Assembly: GCF_031143425.1 (NCBI RefSeq)
Contig: NC_090440.1
Location: 339,887,844 to 339,951,843 of the forward strand
Direction: 5' to 3'
Source of the DNA: Pleurodeles waltl
Taxonomy: Eukaryota > Chordata > Amphibia > Caudata > Salamandridae
Length of the DNA: 64,000 bases
The notes under the pieces were generated by a model. The model had not been told where the DNA came from and searched no databases. It saw only the letters and a program-made list of their open reading frames with translations. The position numbers and the translations under genes are program-made. Of the stretch, positions 1-11,340 are shown piece by piece; position 1 is the first letter of the stretch, and the number at the start of each line of letters is the position of its first letter.

Positions 1-1247
1 ACGGGTAGTAGACTGAAGTGCTCCTGATGGTCCTGACGTCCTGTTGTCCAACTTTAGAGGAGGCAAGCGCTTGCCTTCCCACGCAAGACAGTAGCCCCCT
101 GCACCACAGGTTTTGCAGTTGCCAAGGCTTGTTGGTCATCCTTCCTCAAAGTTCTATGTGCACCGTGCAGCTCCAGCCCCCAGCAGTCTATCCTGCGATG
201 CACAGTTTCCTGAGTGGTTCTCCAGTGGCGTGGGATCCTTTGTTGTAGTGCTGCATGGATCCCCTTTTTCACCTCCTTTGTCCCCGTGCTGTGGGACTCC
301 TTTGCATGCTGCCTGGTCTTCTGTGGGCTTTCTGAGTTGCTGACATCCTCCTCTGACTTCCCATCCTGGGTAGAGTCCACCAGGTCCCTCCTGGTCCCGG
401 GCAGCACCATTTTCCGCTAACCGCGAACTTTGCGTGTGTCAAGGCTTGTTGGCGGAATCCAGTGACGCAAACCAGACTGCATTCTTCCACCCCGTGTGGG
501 ACATCATCTGCACCAACCAGGAACCCGAATCCGTCTTCTTGGGTACAGTACTGACTGTTGATGTTCACTGGTAGTTCTTCTTTTGCACTTTCATCTGGGT
601 TAGCAGGGGCTCCTGCTCTCCCCGGACTCTTGTGTGCTTTTTGGACTTGGTCCCCTTCTTCCACATGTCTTGAGGTCCAGCAATCCACTGTTGGTGTCTT
701 GCAGTCTCTTCTGGTTCTTTCATAATCTTCTTTCTTGTGTTCTTGTGTGTTTAACTCCTGCTTTCCTGGGTTTTGGGGTCGATTCTATTACTTACCTTTA
801 GTGTTTTTTAATACTCCCAGCACCCCTCTACACACTACACTTGCCTAGGTGGGAAACCGACATTCAGATTTCATTTACGTAGTATATGGATTGTATTCCC
901 CCAGACCCATTTCTAACTATTGTGATTTTCACTAATTGCACTGTTTGTGGACTCTTTTTATGCACATTTTTGCATACTAGTGTATATAATTTGTGTATTA
1001 CTTACCCCCTAAGGGAGTATAGTCTCTATGGTATTTTTGGTATTTGTATCACCTAAATAAAGTACCTTTATTTTTGTAACACTAAGTATTTTCTTTCATG
1101 TGTGTGAGTACTGTGTGACTGCTCAGCTACAGCTACCTCTAGAAAGCCTGGCTGCTAGACACTGCCTTCACTAATAAAGGGTACCTGGACTTGGTATAAG
1201 GTATAAGTACCTTAGGTACTCACAACAAAAAAGGCCAGCCTCCTACA
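1..1247 (+). mobile_element. LTR-A copy 1, 3' portion (cut by window start)
   Basis: This is the 3' part of a long retrotransposon LTR. It matches the copy at 23653-26653 in order and content: the 'ggacttggtcccctt' block, an AATAAA polyadenylation signal at 1056-1061, and the terminal 'ccagcctcctaca' ending in CA at 1247. The next base starts an in-frame gypsy reverse-transcriptase segment, so this LTR was inserted into that pol gene. The 5' end and any target-site duplication lie outside the window. It carries no coding capacity; short open frames in it are chance. Confidence 0.75.
1056..1061 (+). promoter_or_regulatory. Polyadenylation signal of LTR-A copy 1
   Basis: AATAAA followed by 'gtacctttattttt' occurs at the same place in LTR-A copy 3 (26409-26414) and, reversed, in copy 2 (TTTATT at 6257-6262). 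This conservation supports it as the R-region poly(A) signal of the family and fixes the LTR's direction of transcription. Confidence 0.6.
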
Positions 1248-2092
1248 GCTGCCTATCTAGACAACATTGTCATCTACAGTTCCAGTTGGAAGGAACGCCT
1301 GCTCCACCTCAACGAGGTGCTCCAGGCCCTGCAACAGGCAGTCCTGACAATAAAGGCCAGTAAGTGCCTGACTGGGCAGGTTTCTGTGTTGTACTTAGGT
1401 CACCTAGTGAATGGTGGCAAGGTGCAGCCCCTCCAGGCCAAGACTGAGACAATCATGGCCTGGCAACCACCTAGAACCCAAACACAGGTGACAGCCTTCA
1501 TAGGCCTTACTGGGTACTACCGTAGGTTTGTTAAGGGTTATGGCACCATGGTGGACCCATTAACAGACCTAACTTTCAAAAAGCAACCTAGGTTAGTGAT
1601 TTGGACAGAGGCTTGTCAGAAAGCCTTTGACTCCTTAAAGGAAGCCATGAGCAGGGCACCGGTGCTCAGGGCCCTTGACTACTCCAAGAAGTTCATCATG
1701 CAGACAGACACTTCAGAGCATGGCATAGGGACGGTTCTAGCACAGTTGAATGAGGAGGGCCTAGACCAACCAGTAGCCTTTATTAACACAACGCTGTTAC
1801 CACAGGAACAGAAGTGGAGTGCCATTGAAAGAGAAGCATTTGCTGTGGTCTGGGCACTGAAGAAGCTGAGACCATTCCTGTTTGGGACACACTTCTGGGA
1901 ATAGACAGACCACTGGCCCCTCAAATGCTCATGCAGATGAGAGGTGAAAATCCTAAACTCTTGAGGTTGTCCATCTCCCTACAGGGAATGGACTTTATGG
2001 TGGAGCATCTGCCGGGGACTAACCACACCAATGCTTATGGCCTTTCCAGATTTTTCCACCTTAGTGATGAGAACTCCCAAAGATTTGGGTAG
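1248..2092 (+). pseudogene. pol: Ty3/gypsy pol remnant: reverse transcriptase C-terminus and RNase H
   Basis: The frame opens exactly at the LTR-A junction with AYLDNIVIYSSSW, a decayed form of the RT catalytic YLDD box. It continues through the gypsy landmarks LGHLVNGGKVQP, FIGLTGYYRRFVKGY and TDTSEHGIGTVLAQ, then IEREAFAVVWALKKLRPFLFG, typical of RT followed by RNase H. A stop at 1902-1904 and a nearby frameshift break it. The other frame resumes with LMQMRGENPK and ends in PGTNHTNAYGLSRFF and a stop at 2090-2092. Everything upstream of YLDD (gag, protease, RT palm) is absent or displaced by the LTR-A insertion. No integrase follows: the stop is under 30 bp from the polypurine tract and 3' LTR. 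That may mean integrase lies upstream of RT, as in Gmr1-like gypsy elements, or that it was deleted. Confidence 0.85.
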
Positions 2093-2109
2093 CTCTCCCC
2101 ACTTTCAGC

Positions 2110-2121
2110 TTGGGGGGGGCA
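2110..2121 (+). other. Polypurine tract (plus-strand primer) of the gypsy element
   Basis: A run of eight G follows 'cttt cagctt' and abuts the first bases of LTR-B ('cgttagacctgacag'). Position, G-richness and adjacency to an LTR are those of a retrotransposon PPT, so the LTR that follows is a 3' LTR. Confidence 0.65.
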
Positions 2122-3695
2122 CGTTAGACCTGACAGCCTTGGGGTGAACATGACCCAACTTTTTGTCTGCCCTCCACTTTTCTGACACTGTTTTTGCTGG
2201 TTCTAGGACTTTGCACACTTTACCACTACTAACCAGTGCTAAAGTGCATATGCTCTCTCCCTTAGACATGGTAACATTGGTTTATCACCAATTGGCACAA
2301 TTTATTTACTCATCAGTCCCTAGTAATATTCCCTACATGTGTCCAGTGCCTGTAAATTAAATGCTACTAGTGGGCCTGCAGCACTGATTGTGCCACCCCA
2401 CCCACATCAGTAGCCCCTTACCCATGCCTCAGGCCTGCCATTGCAGGGCCTGTGTGCAGTCTCACTGCCACTTCAACTTGGCATTTAAAAGCATTTGCCA
2501 AGCCTTAAACTCCCCTTTTTCTACATATAAGTCACCCTTAAGGTAGGTCCCAGGTAACCCATTGTGCAGGGTGCTATCTAGGTAAAAGGCAGGACATGTA
2601 CATATGTGTTTTATATGTCCTGGTAGTGAAAAACTCCTAAATTCATTTTCCACTAATGTGAGGCCTGTTTCTTTCATAGACTAGCATTATGACTGCCATC
2701 TTATACTTTTGGAGTGGTAGTTTCTGATTTGAAAGGGGTAAGCAGGTCATATTTAGTATGGCCAGAATAGTAACAGAAAATCCTGCTTAATGGTGAGAGG
2801 GATTTTATATTAATATTTAGAAATGCCACTTTTGTACCGATGAAGTTTGTGAGTAACTTATCACATTTATTAGGAACTTATATTATACAATTTAAAGTAA
2901 GGCAATCAAGGTGTTCCATAGGTCCTGATGATGACCCGCCTGAATTAATTTATTTGATGGGGGTCAAAACTTCAAAATTGATTTAGAAAATGTGGATTTT
3001 TTTTTTTTAAATTCAGCAGGCTCACAGTACCTATGGTTATAGGTGCTTATTTGAGACCTCATGCTTTTAACCACAGTTTGGTTTTAGTTTTCATGTAAAT
3101 AGCACTGCAACACCTATACTAACACATAATTCACTCACACTGTGCCGTTATACAGGAGCACCTCAATTACTTTACTTTAAATTGTGGAATTTAAGTTTCT
3201 AATAAATGTGATATATTATTCACGAACTTTATCAGTACAGAAAGTTCTTTATGATAAAACCACTGTTGTGGAGGTTAATTCATAACCTTTCCCCGGTGGG
3301 ACCAAAGCATTTTTCTGTTACATTATTCACTTACCCAGGTCCCAGGGTACTGGGTTGCCCCGTTTTTTCAGAATAACTTTTAGAAAGTGAGCATTTTTCT
3401 GCACTTAAAACCATCTGTGCCTTACAGCCTGTCTCCAATCAACATCTGGTCTGTTCTGGTTGACAGCTCCCTTGTGCATGTCACCCAGACAACCACAAAC
3501 ACAGGACACTCAGTCACACCTGCATTCATCTGCATATTGAATGGGTCTTTTTTGGGCTGGAAGGGTGGAGTGTGTGACACCTACATTTAAGAGGACAGTG
3601 GCTTGCTCTCACACAATGGACTGCTAAACCCCCCCACTGGGACCCTGGCAGATAGACCTGAACTGAAAGGGGAACTTGTGCACTTCAAAACCACT

Positions 3696-3739
3696 CTTTG
3701 AAGTCTCCGCCACTTCAAAGGCATTTTGGGGTATATAAT
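3696..3739 (+). promoter_or_regulatory. Probable LTR-B core promoter: CTTTGAA/TTCAAAG pair and TATA box
   Basis: CTTTGAA lies at 3696-3702, TTCAAAG at 3714-3720 and TATATAAT at 3732-3739. Both heptamers match the TCF/LEF core in opposite orientations. The same arrangement, with the same 11-bp gap from the last TTCAAAG to the A/T box, is found in LTR-B copy 2 (31822-31865) and LTR-C (8908-8931). TCF/LEF use is an inference; the conservation is visible in the sequence. Confidence 0.5.
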
Positions 3740-4427
3740 GGGTCTCTGACCCCATTAAATCAGACACTTCTGGACCTACACCTGCACCCTGTCAGAGGAG
3801 CTGCCTGGCTGCCCAGAGAACTCAACTGCACTGCTTTGCTGAGAACGACTGCTGCCCTGCTGTTGTCCTGCTGCCCTGCTGGCCTCTGACTTTTCTGAGA
3901 AGGACTATATCTTCCCCAAAAGTGTTCTCCAAGGGTTTGGATTGAGCTTGTCTCCTGTTTTCTGAAGTTTCAGGACCAAAAATACTTCATCTCTTCAGGA
4001 AACACTTTGTGCGTTGCAAATCGCCTTGCGACAGAAAATTAGACGCATCGCCTAACGGATCGACCAAGCACCCGTCCCTCATTCCAGCGCGTCAAGGATT
4101 TTCCTCACGCCATCCCCGTGCATCAAAATATCCCCGCACCTCAGTGAGAAACCAAGACTTTGTGCCAAAAAATTATGCAAACCCCTTGCAATGTGGAAAG
4201 AAACAACAAATTGTCTGTGCCGCGTCAGAAAATTCAACACAACACCCTATTTTTCATGCATCTCCTCCTCTGCGGTCTCCGTGCGTCATTATTTCTTGCG
4301 CATACCAGGTATTGAGTGTAACAAAGGCACAACTTCTTATTTAAAAGGATTGAGACTCTTTTAAACCTTTTAAAAGTGATATTTCAACTTGTGCTTATTG
4401 AATCTTTGTCGAATCTTATCTTATTCA

Positions 4428-4433
4428 AATAAA
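4428..4433 (+). promoter_or_regulatory. Polyadenylation signal of LTR-B copy 1
   Basis: AATAAA in the context 'caaataaatattat' is matched in LTR-B copy 2 by 'cagataaatattat' near 33220 and in reverse in the fragment at 37684. It is the likely poly(A) signal of the LTR-B family. Confidence 0.5.
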
Positions 4434-4678
4434 TATTATCTATTTTCCTAAACCTGTGTGATGTATTTTTGTGGTGTTTTAAATGTGTTATTGTATGATT
4501 TATTGCACAAATACTTTATACATTGCCTTCTAAGGTAAGCATGGCTGCTCAGTGCCTAGTTACCAGAGGTTGGTCACAGGATAATTTGGATTGTTTGTGA
4601 TTTACCCTGACTAGGATTGTGGTCCCTACTTGGAGGAGGGTGTATACCTCTGCCAATTATAGACCCCATTTCAAGAAG

Positions 4679-5281
4679 CAGATATGAGTAATTTGTATGA
4701 TATTTGTGGCTAAATGTTCTGCTAATGGGTTTAGAGTGATAGTCTGTTGGCAATGGATATAATATTTTAATTTGTATGGAATTTTGTGAGAATCCCTGTT
4801 GCTCTTAAGGCAGATTATAAGCGACTGTGAAGCCTGTAGATATTACTCTTAAATTTATTTTTACCCTTTGCTACTGTACTGGGGTGTAAGGGCCCCATTG
4901 GATGGACCTTGACTTGCCAAAAGTATGATTTTGTTTGTGAAACTGTTTCTTTGCTTGTGTGTGGTGCTGTTGAGGGGGGTACTTACCTGTAGTCACATAT
5001 TTCCATTTCCTGCTCAATATCTTCTACTACTGAATTTCTTTGAAGTTTAGTCAAGTGTGTGTTTGTGTGTGTTTTTATGCGCATGTATGTGTGCATAAGT
5101 GATAGTTGATTATTATTGTTGCATGTGTTGTCACTATAAAAGTATTTGTATTCAAAGTTGCAAGGTCAGCACAGAGATCCTATCAGAGGTGATAGTTTGA
5201 TATGCTTGCTGTGGTCTCCTGTAGGGCTGTGACAGTGTTATAGATAGTGATGAAGAAGTGACACAAATGTTCATACCACTT
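4679..5281. other. Unassigned A/T-rich spacer between LTR-B and LTR-C
   Basis: About 600 bp with no convincing gene, terminal repeat or tandem repeat. A short 'gtgtgtttgtgtgtg' tract lies near 5055. It ends at the LTR-C start, where the last bases are CACTT. Confidence 0.4.
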
Positions 5282-6047
5282 TGTTGTACTTGGCCCAGTC
5301 TACAGGGTCATCCCCAGACTTTTGCCTTCACTCCTATATTTTTGCTAAGTTCATTTTTGTTGGCCTTAGACCTAATCAGTGCTTGTGCTCTCGCCTTAAA
5401 ACGTGGTATAATTGGTTTATACACAATTGGCATATTTAATCGGCTTGTGAATCCATATTATAGTGGCACTACCTGAGCCCAAGGCCTGTAAATTAAATGC
5501 TGCTAGAGGGCCTACAGCACTGATTGTGCCACCTGCTTAGATAGCATTTTAAACATGTCTCAACCCTGCCATTGCAACCTGTGTGTATGCAGTTTTAAAC
5601 TGTCATTTTTACCTGGCAAAACATCTTTAGTCAGGACCAAACCTTCCTTTTTAATACATATAAGACACCCTTAGGGTAGGCCCTGGACAGCCCAGAGGGC
5701 AGGGTGTAATGTATTTAAAAGGTATGACATGTACGTTTAGGTTTTACATTTCTTGGTAGTGAAAAACTCTTAATTTATTTTTCACTACTTCAAGGCCTAC
5801 CTCCCCCATTGGATAACATTGGAGTTGCCATATTACATTTTATAAATGTAATTTCCAAATAGGAATATGTAACCAGTTCATGTTTAGTGTCTCTGGAATC
5901 ACAATTTTAAATCCTAACATGGTGAAGTCAGATTTTTAAAATGCAATTCTGAAAATGCAACTTTTAGAAAGCAGGCATTTTTTTGTCTTAGCCATGTAGT
6001 TCCTGCAGTCTGTCTATGTGTCGCATGACAGGGTGTCATTGACAGTT

Positions 6048-8826
6048 GAGATACTTACACCTTACACCAGGTCCAGTTATCCCTTATTAGTGAAATGTAG
6101 TAGTGTTCTAGCAGCTTAGGCTGATAGAGGTAGCTATAGCAAAGCAGCTTAGGCTGAACTAGGAGACATGCAAAGATCCTGCAATACCACTTATAGTTAC
6201 ACAGTACTTGTACACAAGTAAAGACAATACTCAGTGTTACCAAAAACTAAAGGTGGTTTATTTGGGTGACACAAGGCCAAAAATATCTTAGAGGCAATAC
6301 TTCTTCTGGAGGTAAGTATTGTACACAAGATATACACTAGACACCAAAATAAGGCAAGTAATTAGACATAGGATAGTGCAAACAATGGGAAACACTATAG
6401 AATGCAATGGGAGAAAATAGGTCTAGAGGCAACACAAACCATATACTAAGAAAGTGAAATGTGAATCACAAATTCCCCCCTAGACAAGTGTAGTGTGTGG
6501 AGAATCACTGGGAGAGTAACAATACAGCATGGGCAAGTAAAATACCCCACCCCAGAGCCCAGAAAAGCAGGAGTAAAGTACTGCAAGTGTCCTTAGGACA
6601 CACTACAAGTTGTGATTAGAGTTATTGCAAGAACCAAGCACGACTGCAAACAACAAATGGTGGATTCCTGGACCTGAAGACCTGCAAAGGAAGGAGACCA
6701 AGTTCAGAAGTCTAAAGAAGTTCCAGGAAGGATAGGAGCCCCTGCCAACCCAGATCAGGGTGCAAAAGAAGAGTCCCTGGGTGGATGAAGACTGCAGAAA
6801 TGCACCCTAGGAAGATGACAGCGGGTTCCTGCATGATGCACTGGATGGCCCATGAAGAGAAGTTGGATGCAGGTGTGTTTTGGTGCTGGATTCCTTCACC
6901 AAGCCTTGGTTCTGGCAAAGTCATGTTTTGCCTCAAGTTGGCACTATCTGGAACCTGGGGGGCTAAACTCTGTGTGAGGAGGAATAGTGATCTCTCAGCA
7001 CTTTAGAGAGCCCTTGGAACACCAGATAGCACCCATGGGAGTCCCAGGACACAGGGACAAAGGAGGTGCAAAATGCAGTTGGTGTAGCACTACAAAGGAG
7101 GGTCCCACGCCGCCAGAGATCAACTCAGTGAGTTGAGCTTTGCACAATAGAGTTCTGGGGACCTAGGCCAGGCTGTGCATGAAGGAATTTTGCAAATAGT
7201 GCACAGAAGCCTCAGGAGGTGAAGAAGATGTGGTGCACAGGGGTACTGTTGTTCTCGGGGAAAGGTCGTACCTCCTTCAAATTGGGACAGCAGGACCTCA
7301 GGACAGTCTGTGTTGATGGGGTTCACCCTCTGTGTTCCAAGGAGCATGCTCATCGCCAGGAGAGGAGTCCAAGAGAACTGGTCATCGACTTAGAAGGTGC
7401 CTGCTTGACTCCACAGGAGATTTATTCGGTCCTTCTGGTGCAGGGTGAAGACAGGGAGTCCTAAGAGTGTGCACACTGTGGAAACTGTTGCAGTTGCTGG
7501 CTGGAGCTGAATTTGCAGAGGAAAAGTAGCCCTTCTGGATACTTTGTTGCTGTTACAGCGGTTCCTGAAGCAGTCTGCGGTTGATCAGAGGTCAGAGGAT
7601 GAAGTAGTAGTTGCAGAGGATTCATACAGGAAACTTGCAAGTAGATTCTGAAGAGAACCCACAGGAGAGACCCTAAATAGCCCTGAGAGGGGGATTGGCT
7701 ACCTTATCAGGTATGGACCTATAAGGAGGGGTCTCTGACATCACCTGTTGGCCACTCAGAGGCCTCCGGAGTGTCCCCATACCTTGGAAAACAAGATGGC
7801 TAAAGTCTGGGACACACTGGAGGAGCTTTGTGCACCACCCTTGGGGTGGTGATGGACAGGGGAGTGGTCACTCCCCTTTCCTTTGTCCAGTTTCACGCCA
7901 GAGCAGGGACTGGGGGTCCCTGAACCAGTGTGGACTGGCTAATGCAAGAAGGGCACCATCTGTGCCCTTCAAAGCATTTCCAGAGGCTGGGGGAGGCTAT
8001 CTCTCCCGAGCCTGTAACACCTCCTTCCAAAGGGAGAGGGTGTAACATCCTGCTCCAAAAGGAAATGCTTTGTTCTGCCTTCCTGTGACTGAGCTGCTCA
8101 GACCCCAGGAGGGCAGAACCCTGTCTGTGAGGTTGCAGCAGCTGTAGCTGCATTGCAAGGCTCAGGGAGCTGGTTTGGCAGTACTGGGGGTCCATGTTGG
8201 AGCCCCTAGGATGCATGGAATTGGCTCCCCACTACCAGATTTGAAATGGGGGACAATTCCATGATCTTAGATACCTTACATGGCCATATTTATAGTTACC
8301 CTTGTGAAGCTACATATAGGTATTGAGGTATGACGCGTGTAATAGCGTCCCCACACTCACAGAGTCCCGGGAATTGGCCCTGAACTATGTGGGGACACCT
8401 TTGCTGGTGCAAGGGTGCCCTCACACTCAGTAACTTTGCACCTAGCCTTCATTAAATGAAGGTTAGACATTCAGGTGACTTATAAGTTACTTAAGTGCAG
8501 TGAAAATGGCTGTGAAATAACCTGTGCACTATTTCACGCAGGCTGCAGTGACAGTCCTGTGGAAGAGTTTCTGGTTAGTGGAGCCTCAGTGACACAGTTA
8601 AGCATTACTGACAACACACATTAGGCCACAAACTATGAGCACTGGGGTCCTGGCTAGCAGAATCTCAGTGAGACAGGCAAAACACACTGACATATAGGGT
8701 TTTCCCTATGAGCACTGGGATCCTGGCTAGCAGGATCCCATTGACACAGTAAAAACATACTGACACACACTCACAAACAGGCTAAAAGTGGGGGTAACCA
8801 TGCTAGAAAGAGGCTACTTTCTCACA
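6048..8826 (-). mobile_element. LTR-A copy 2, reversed, nested in LTR-C
   Basis: On the minus strand it starts at 8826 with tgtgagaaagtagcctcttt. It then carries the ordered blocks of LTR-A: 'ggttacccccac', the repeated 'ctagccaggatcc' blocks, the CTATTTAGGG TATA-like box near 7680 and an AATAAA at 6257-6262. It reads to 'ccttgcaccagg'-type sequence near 6060. The last ~45 bp of the LTR (…cctcctaca) seem to be missing and no target duplication is visible, so this end is probably deleted. Flanking sequence on both sides is LTR-C. Confidence 0.7.
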
Positions 8827-8875
8827 CCTGTACTTAGTCTAGAGCCAGAGCTAGGAAGGCAGGGCATCTATGCAC

Positions 8876-8931
8876 TTCAAAGGCTTGCCTCTAAAGCTGT
8901 TCCCCACTTCAAAGGCACAACTGTGTTTAAA
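8876..8931 (+). promoter_or_regulatory. Probable LTR-C core promoter: two TTCAAAG boxes and TTTAAA
   Basis: TTCAAAG lies at 8876-8882 and 8908-8914, and TTTAAA at 8926-8931. The spacing between the last TTCAAAG and the A/T box equals that in both LTR-B copies. The promoter lies just right of the nested LTR-A. Confidence 0.4.
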
Positions 8932-10140
8932 TGCTGGACCACAGACACCAACTCTTCAGTGCACCTCTGGACCTTTGGATACTCTGCCCGAAAGCTGCAC
9001 TGCTGTGTTGCTGGAAGGACTCCCACTCTGCTGGACTGCTGTTCTATAAGACTTCTGGCCTGCCTGGATTGCTGCCCTGATTGCCCTACTGCTTTGCTAC
9101 CTTCTGCCTGGGGAGAAGGACTGGATCTTCAACTGCCCCAGGACCTGCAAACTGACTCACAAGGGCTAGTGTACTGGTCTTCTGTTCAGAGCCACAGGAC
9201 ACAAAAGGTTTCCTCCATCTTGAAACCACACCTGGACCATGCCTGAGTGAGTCCTGGCCCTCCAAATGGTGCCACCCAGTCCTGGATACTTGGAATTGGT
9301 GCTAAAGGATGCCAAGATAGCCAAAATCTAAAATTAGGGAGAGGTACTGGCTAAAAACTGTTCTGAGAACCAGAAGGAGACTAGGACCAACCTACTCACC
9401 TATCTGCCCGAGCTGCAACACCAATCGGATTGACTTTGTAGCTTCCCCTACTATGTTCTTCTCTTCAACTGCAAAGCCATTTCAGCAGTCCTTTGCCAAA
9501 GGGGTACCCTACTTTGTGGAACTGTCTTTGGTTGTAGTCCTCTGCCTTGCCCTGCTGGAGACCTATGGCTTCCATTTCAGAATCCAAACATAAAAATCTT
9601 CACTGTGGCTTTGACCTAAAGCTATCCTCTGGTGACGCCCCATTAACAGACACCTCCTGCAGCCTTGCCCACTGAACTTCACCTTCTCAAATTATATTCC
9701 TCAAGAATTTTTCAAAATCCAAAGGTAAGCTCTGACCAGGCCCAATCAACTTATTTTATCTGTGTTTTTCAACCTTGATTTGGTCCCTTCTGACTAGATG
9801 TCTGTGGATGGAGCTTTGATTTACTGGGTGCTGGTATTAACTAAAAAAATATATATATCATAATGCCGATTCTACTAATTGGGTTTGTCATTTTGGTGTC
9901 AAATAATTTAATAAAATGTACTCCATTTTTGTAAATTGGTTTGGGATTTTTCTTGAGTGGTGTTTTCACTTTATTACTGCTTGTGTGCTGCAGAAATAAT
10001 TTACACATTACCTCTGCCAAGCTACCCAGGGATAAGCACAGATTAATTTAGAGACTTTTTGTGCTACACCCTGCAAAGGATTGTGGCTGTTGTTTGACCA
10101 TGGCTCACACCCCTGTCAGCCAACAACCCAATTTCCCACA

Positions 10141-11102
10141 CACTGGATTTGCATGGCAGGTGTCTAGGACTGCTCTTTTTGGCCACTTATTCTAGGCTGA
10201 CTAGCTACACCAGGGAGAAGGTCATGCACACCATGCCAGCAATGCAGACTGGAGTGTACTCCTACCGCTAAGGCATAGATCCTTAAGTGAGCTACCATCA
10301 ACACCCTCCTGCAATCTGAACCAGCTGTTTTTTCTGGAAATGCATCGCTTCTGGGTATGGCTTTTTTGGATTAGTGAGCATTGTGAATGGTTGATGACTC
10401 ACTCAGCTCTGTATCTGACCAGCTATTGGGACGTAACCTCTGCCCCGTAGATGGTTCACTAATGCTAAAGCGGGACTGTTAAACTCATATGTATCCATCC
10501 AGTGTGACACATCTAAGGGCTTAGGGTTCTAGTGTTCTGGAAGAAGTGCACATCTTTTATACCATTCGCCTTGTAAGTGACATCTCTGTTTGCTGTGATC
10601 AACCTGGAGGCTGCTTAGACCTCAGGCACTCTCCCCGGACCCATCCACATCACTGGTTGGTACATGTTGAAACCAAAACAACAAGAACGCTGTTATTTGC
10701 AGATGTGGTGACTGGGAAAACTGCTCACACAGTTGATACAACTGTAGCATGCGTAAAATAAGAGTTGCTTGCCTTATGAAGGACCTGATGTTCATCAGAG
10801 TAACCATGGAGTGGGTGGAAGACAGCACGCCTGAAACAATAGAGGAAGAGAAATCAATTCACACTGACATTGCCACCTTCTTTCCCTGACTAGACACTAT
10901 TGGTAGATTGTTGAAGGTGGTATAGGACCAAACACATTAATTCACTATCCTTTGTAGCTACAGGAGCTCTGAATCCAGCACAAAAAGATAAATGACATAG
11001 AAGATAGGAGCTGCAGAGACGATGTAATATTGTCAGGAGCCCCAGAATGTGCAGTGCAGAATTATTCCAACCCACTTCTGGAATTCCAAAGAGTTCACCA
11101 TG
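10141..11102. other. Unassigned spacer
   Basis: No recognisable coding region or terminal repeat. The only open frames are below 75 codons, overlap on both strands and have no family resemblance that I can see. Confidence 0.35.
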
Positions 11103-11340
11103 GGCCTGATTTAGAAATTGGCAGCTGGATTACTGTCTATCCTGGTGACATAGTACTTTACTTTTTTGCCTCGTTGGACATGCTAGTCACCAAATGTTGA
11201 GTTGTTTGCTGGCCCTGCGGATAAATCTTCTTGTCCATACTGCTATGTTTTTTCTGGTGGTGACAGACAAGATAAATACTTTACACTGTCCACCTTAAAT
11301 AGGGCAGATGGTTTAAAGTAATTCCTCAGAAGACCCTTAC
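11103..11340. repeat. Possible diverged DNA-transposon terminus
   Basis: The segment starts with gggcctgatttagaaattgg, which looks like the terminus of a short inverted-repeat element. I cannot find the matching reversed terminus nearby, so this is either a decayed end or a chance resemblance. Confidence 0.25.

Larger units (their letters stand above)
2122..4678 (+). mobile_element. LTR-B copy 1 (3' LTR, about 2.56 kb)
   Basis: It starts with gttagacctgacagcctt, directly after the polypurine tract, and ends near 'agaccccatttc', matching the ends of LTR-B copy 2 (30852-33465) and the reversed fragment at 37684. The first base pair of the expected TG is mutated. The U3-like part ends in a conserved CTTTGAA/TTCAAAG pair and a TATA box (3696-3739). 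An AATAAA lies at 4428-4433. The short open frames inside (for example 4009-4344) are not conserved between copies and are taken as chance. It belongs to the gypsy element whose pol ends at 2092. Confidence 0.75.
5282..10140 (+). mobile_element. LTR-C, probable solo LTR, split by reversed LTR-A
   Basis: It starts with tgttgtacttggcccagtct and ends with 'caacaacccaatttcccaca'. Excluding the LTR-A inside it, it is about 2.08 kb. Large parts are alignable to LTR-B by eye, including the 'aaattaaatgctgctagagggcc' block near 5490, the TTCAAAG-rich promoter at 8876-8931 and the C/T-rich leader, so B and C are related families. The flanks are CACTT on the left and CACTG on the right, a 4-of-5 match that fits a decayed 5-bp target duplication. 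No internal retroviral-type genes accompany it. Confidence 0.65.

Noticed and set aside
4009..4344. 111-codon frame in LTR-B copy 1
   Set aside because: Not kept in LTR-B copy 2 or the fragment at 37684, and it lies in a non-coding LTR.
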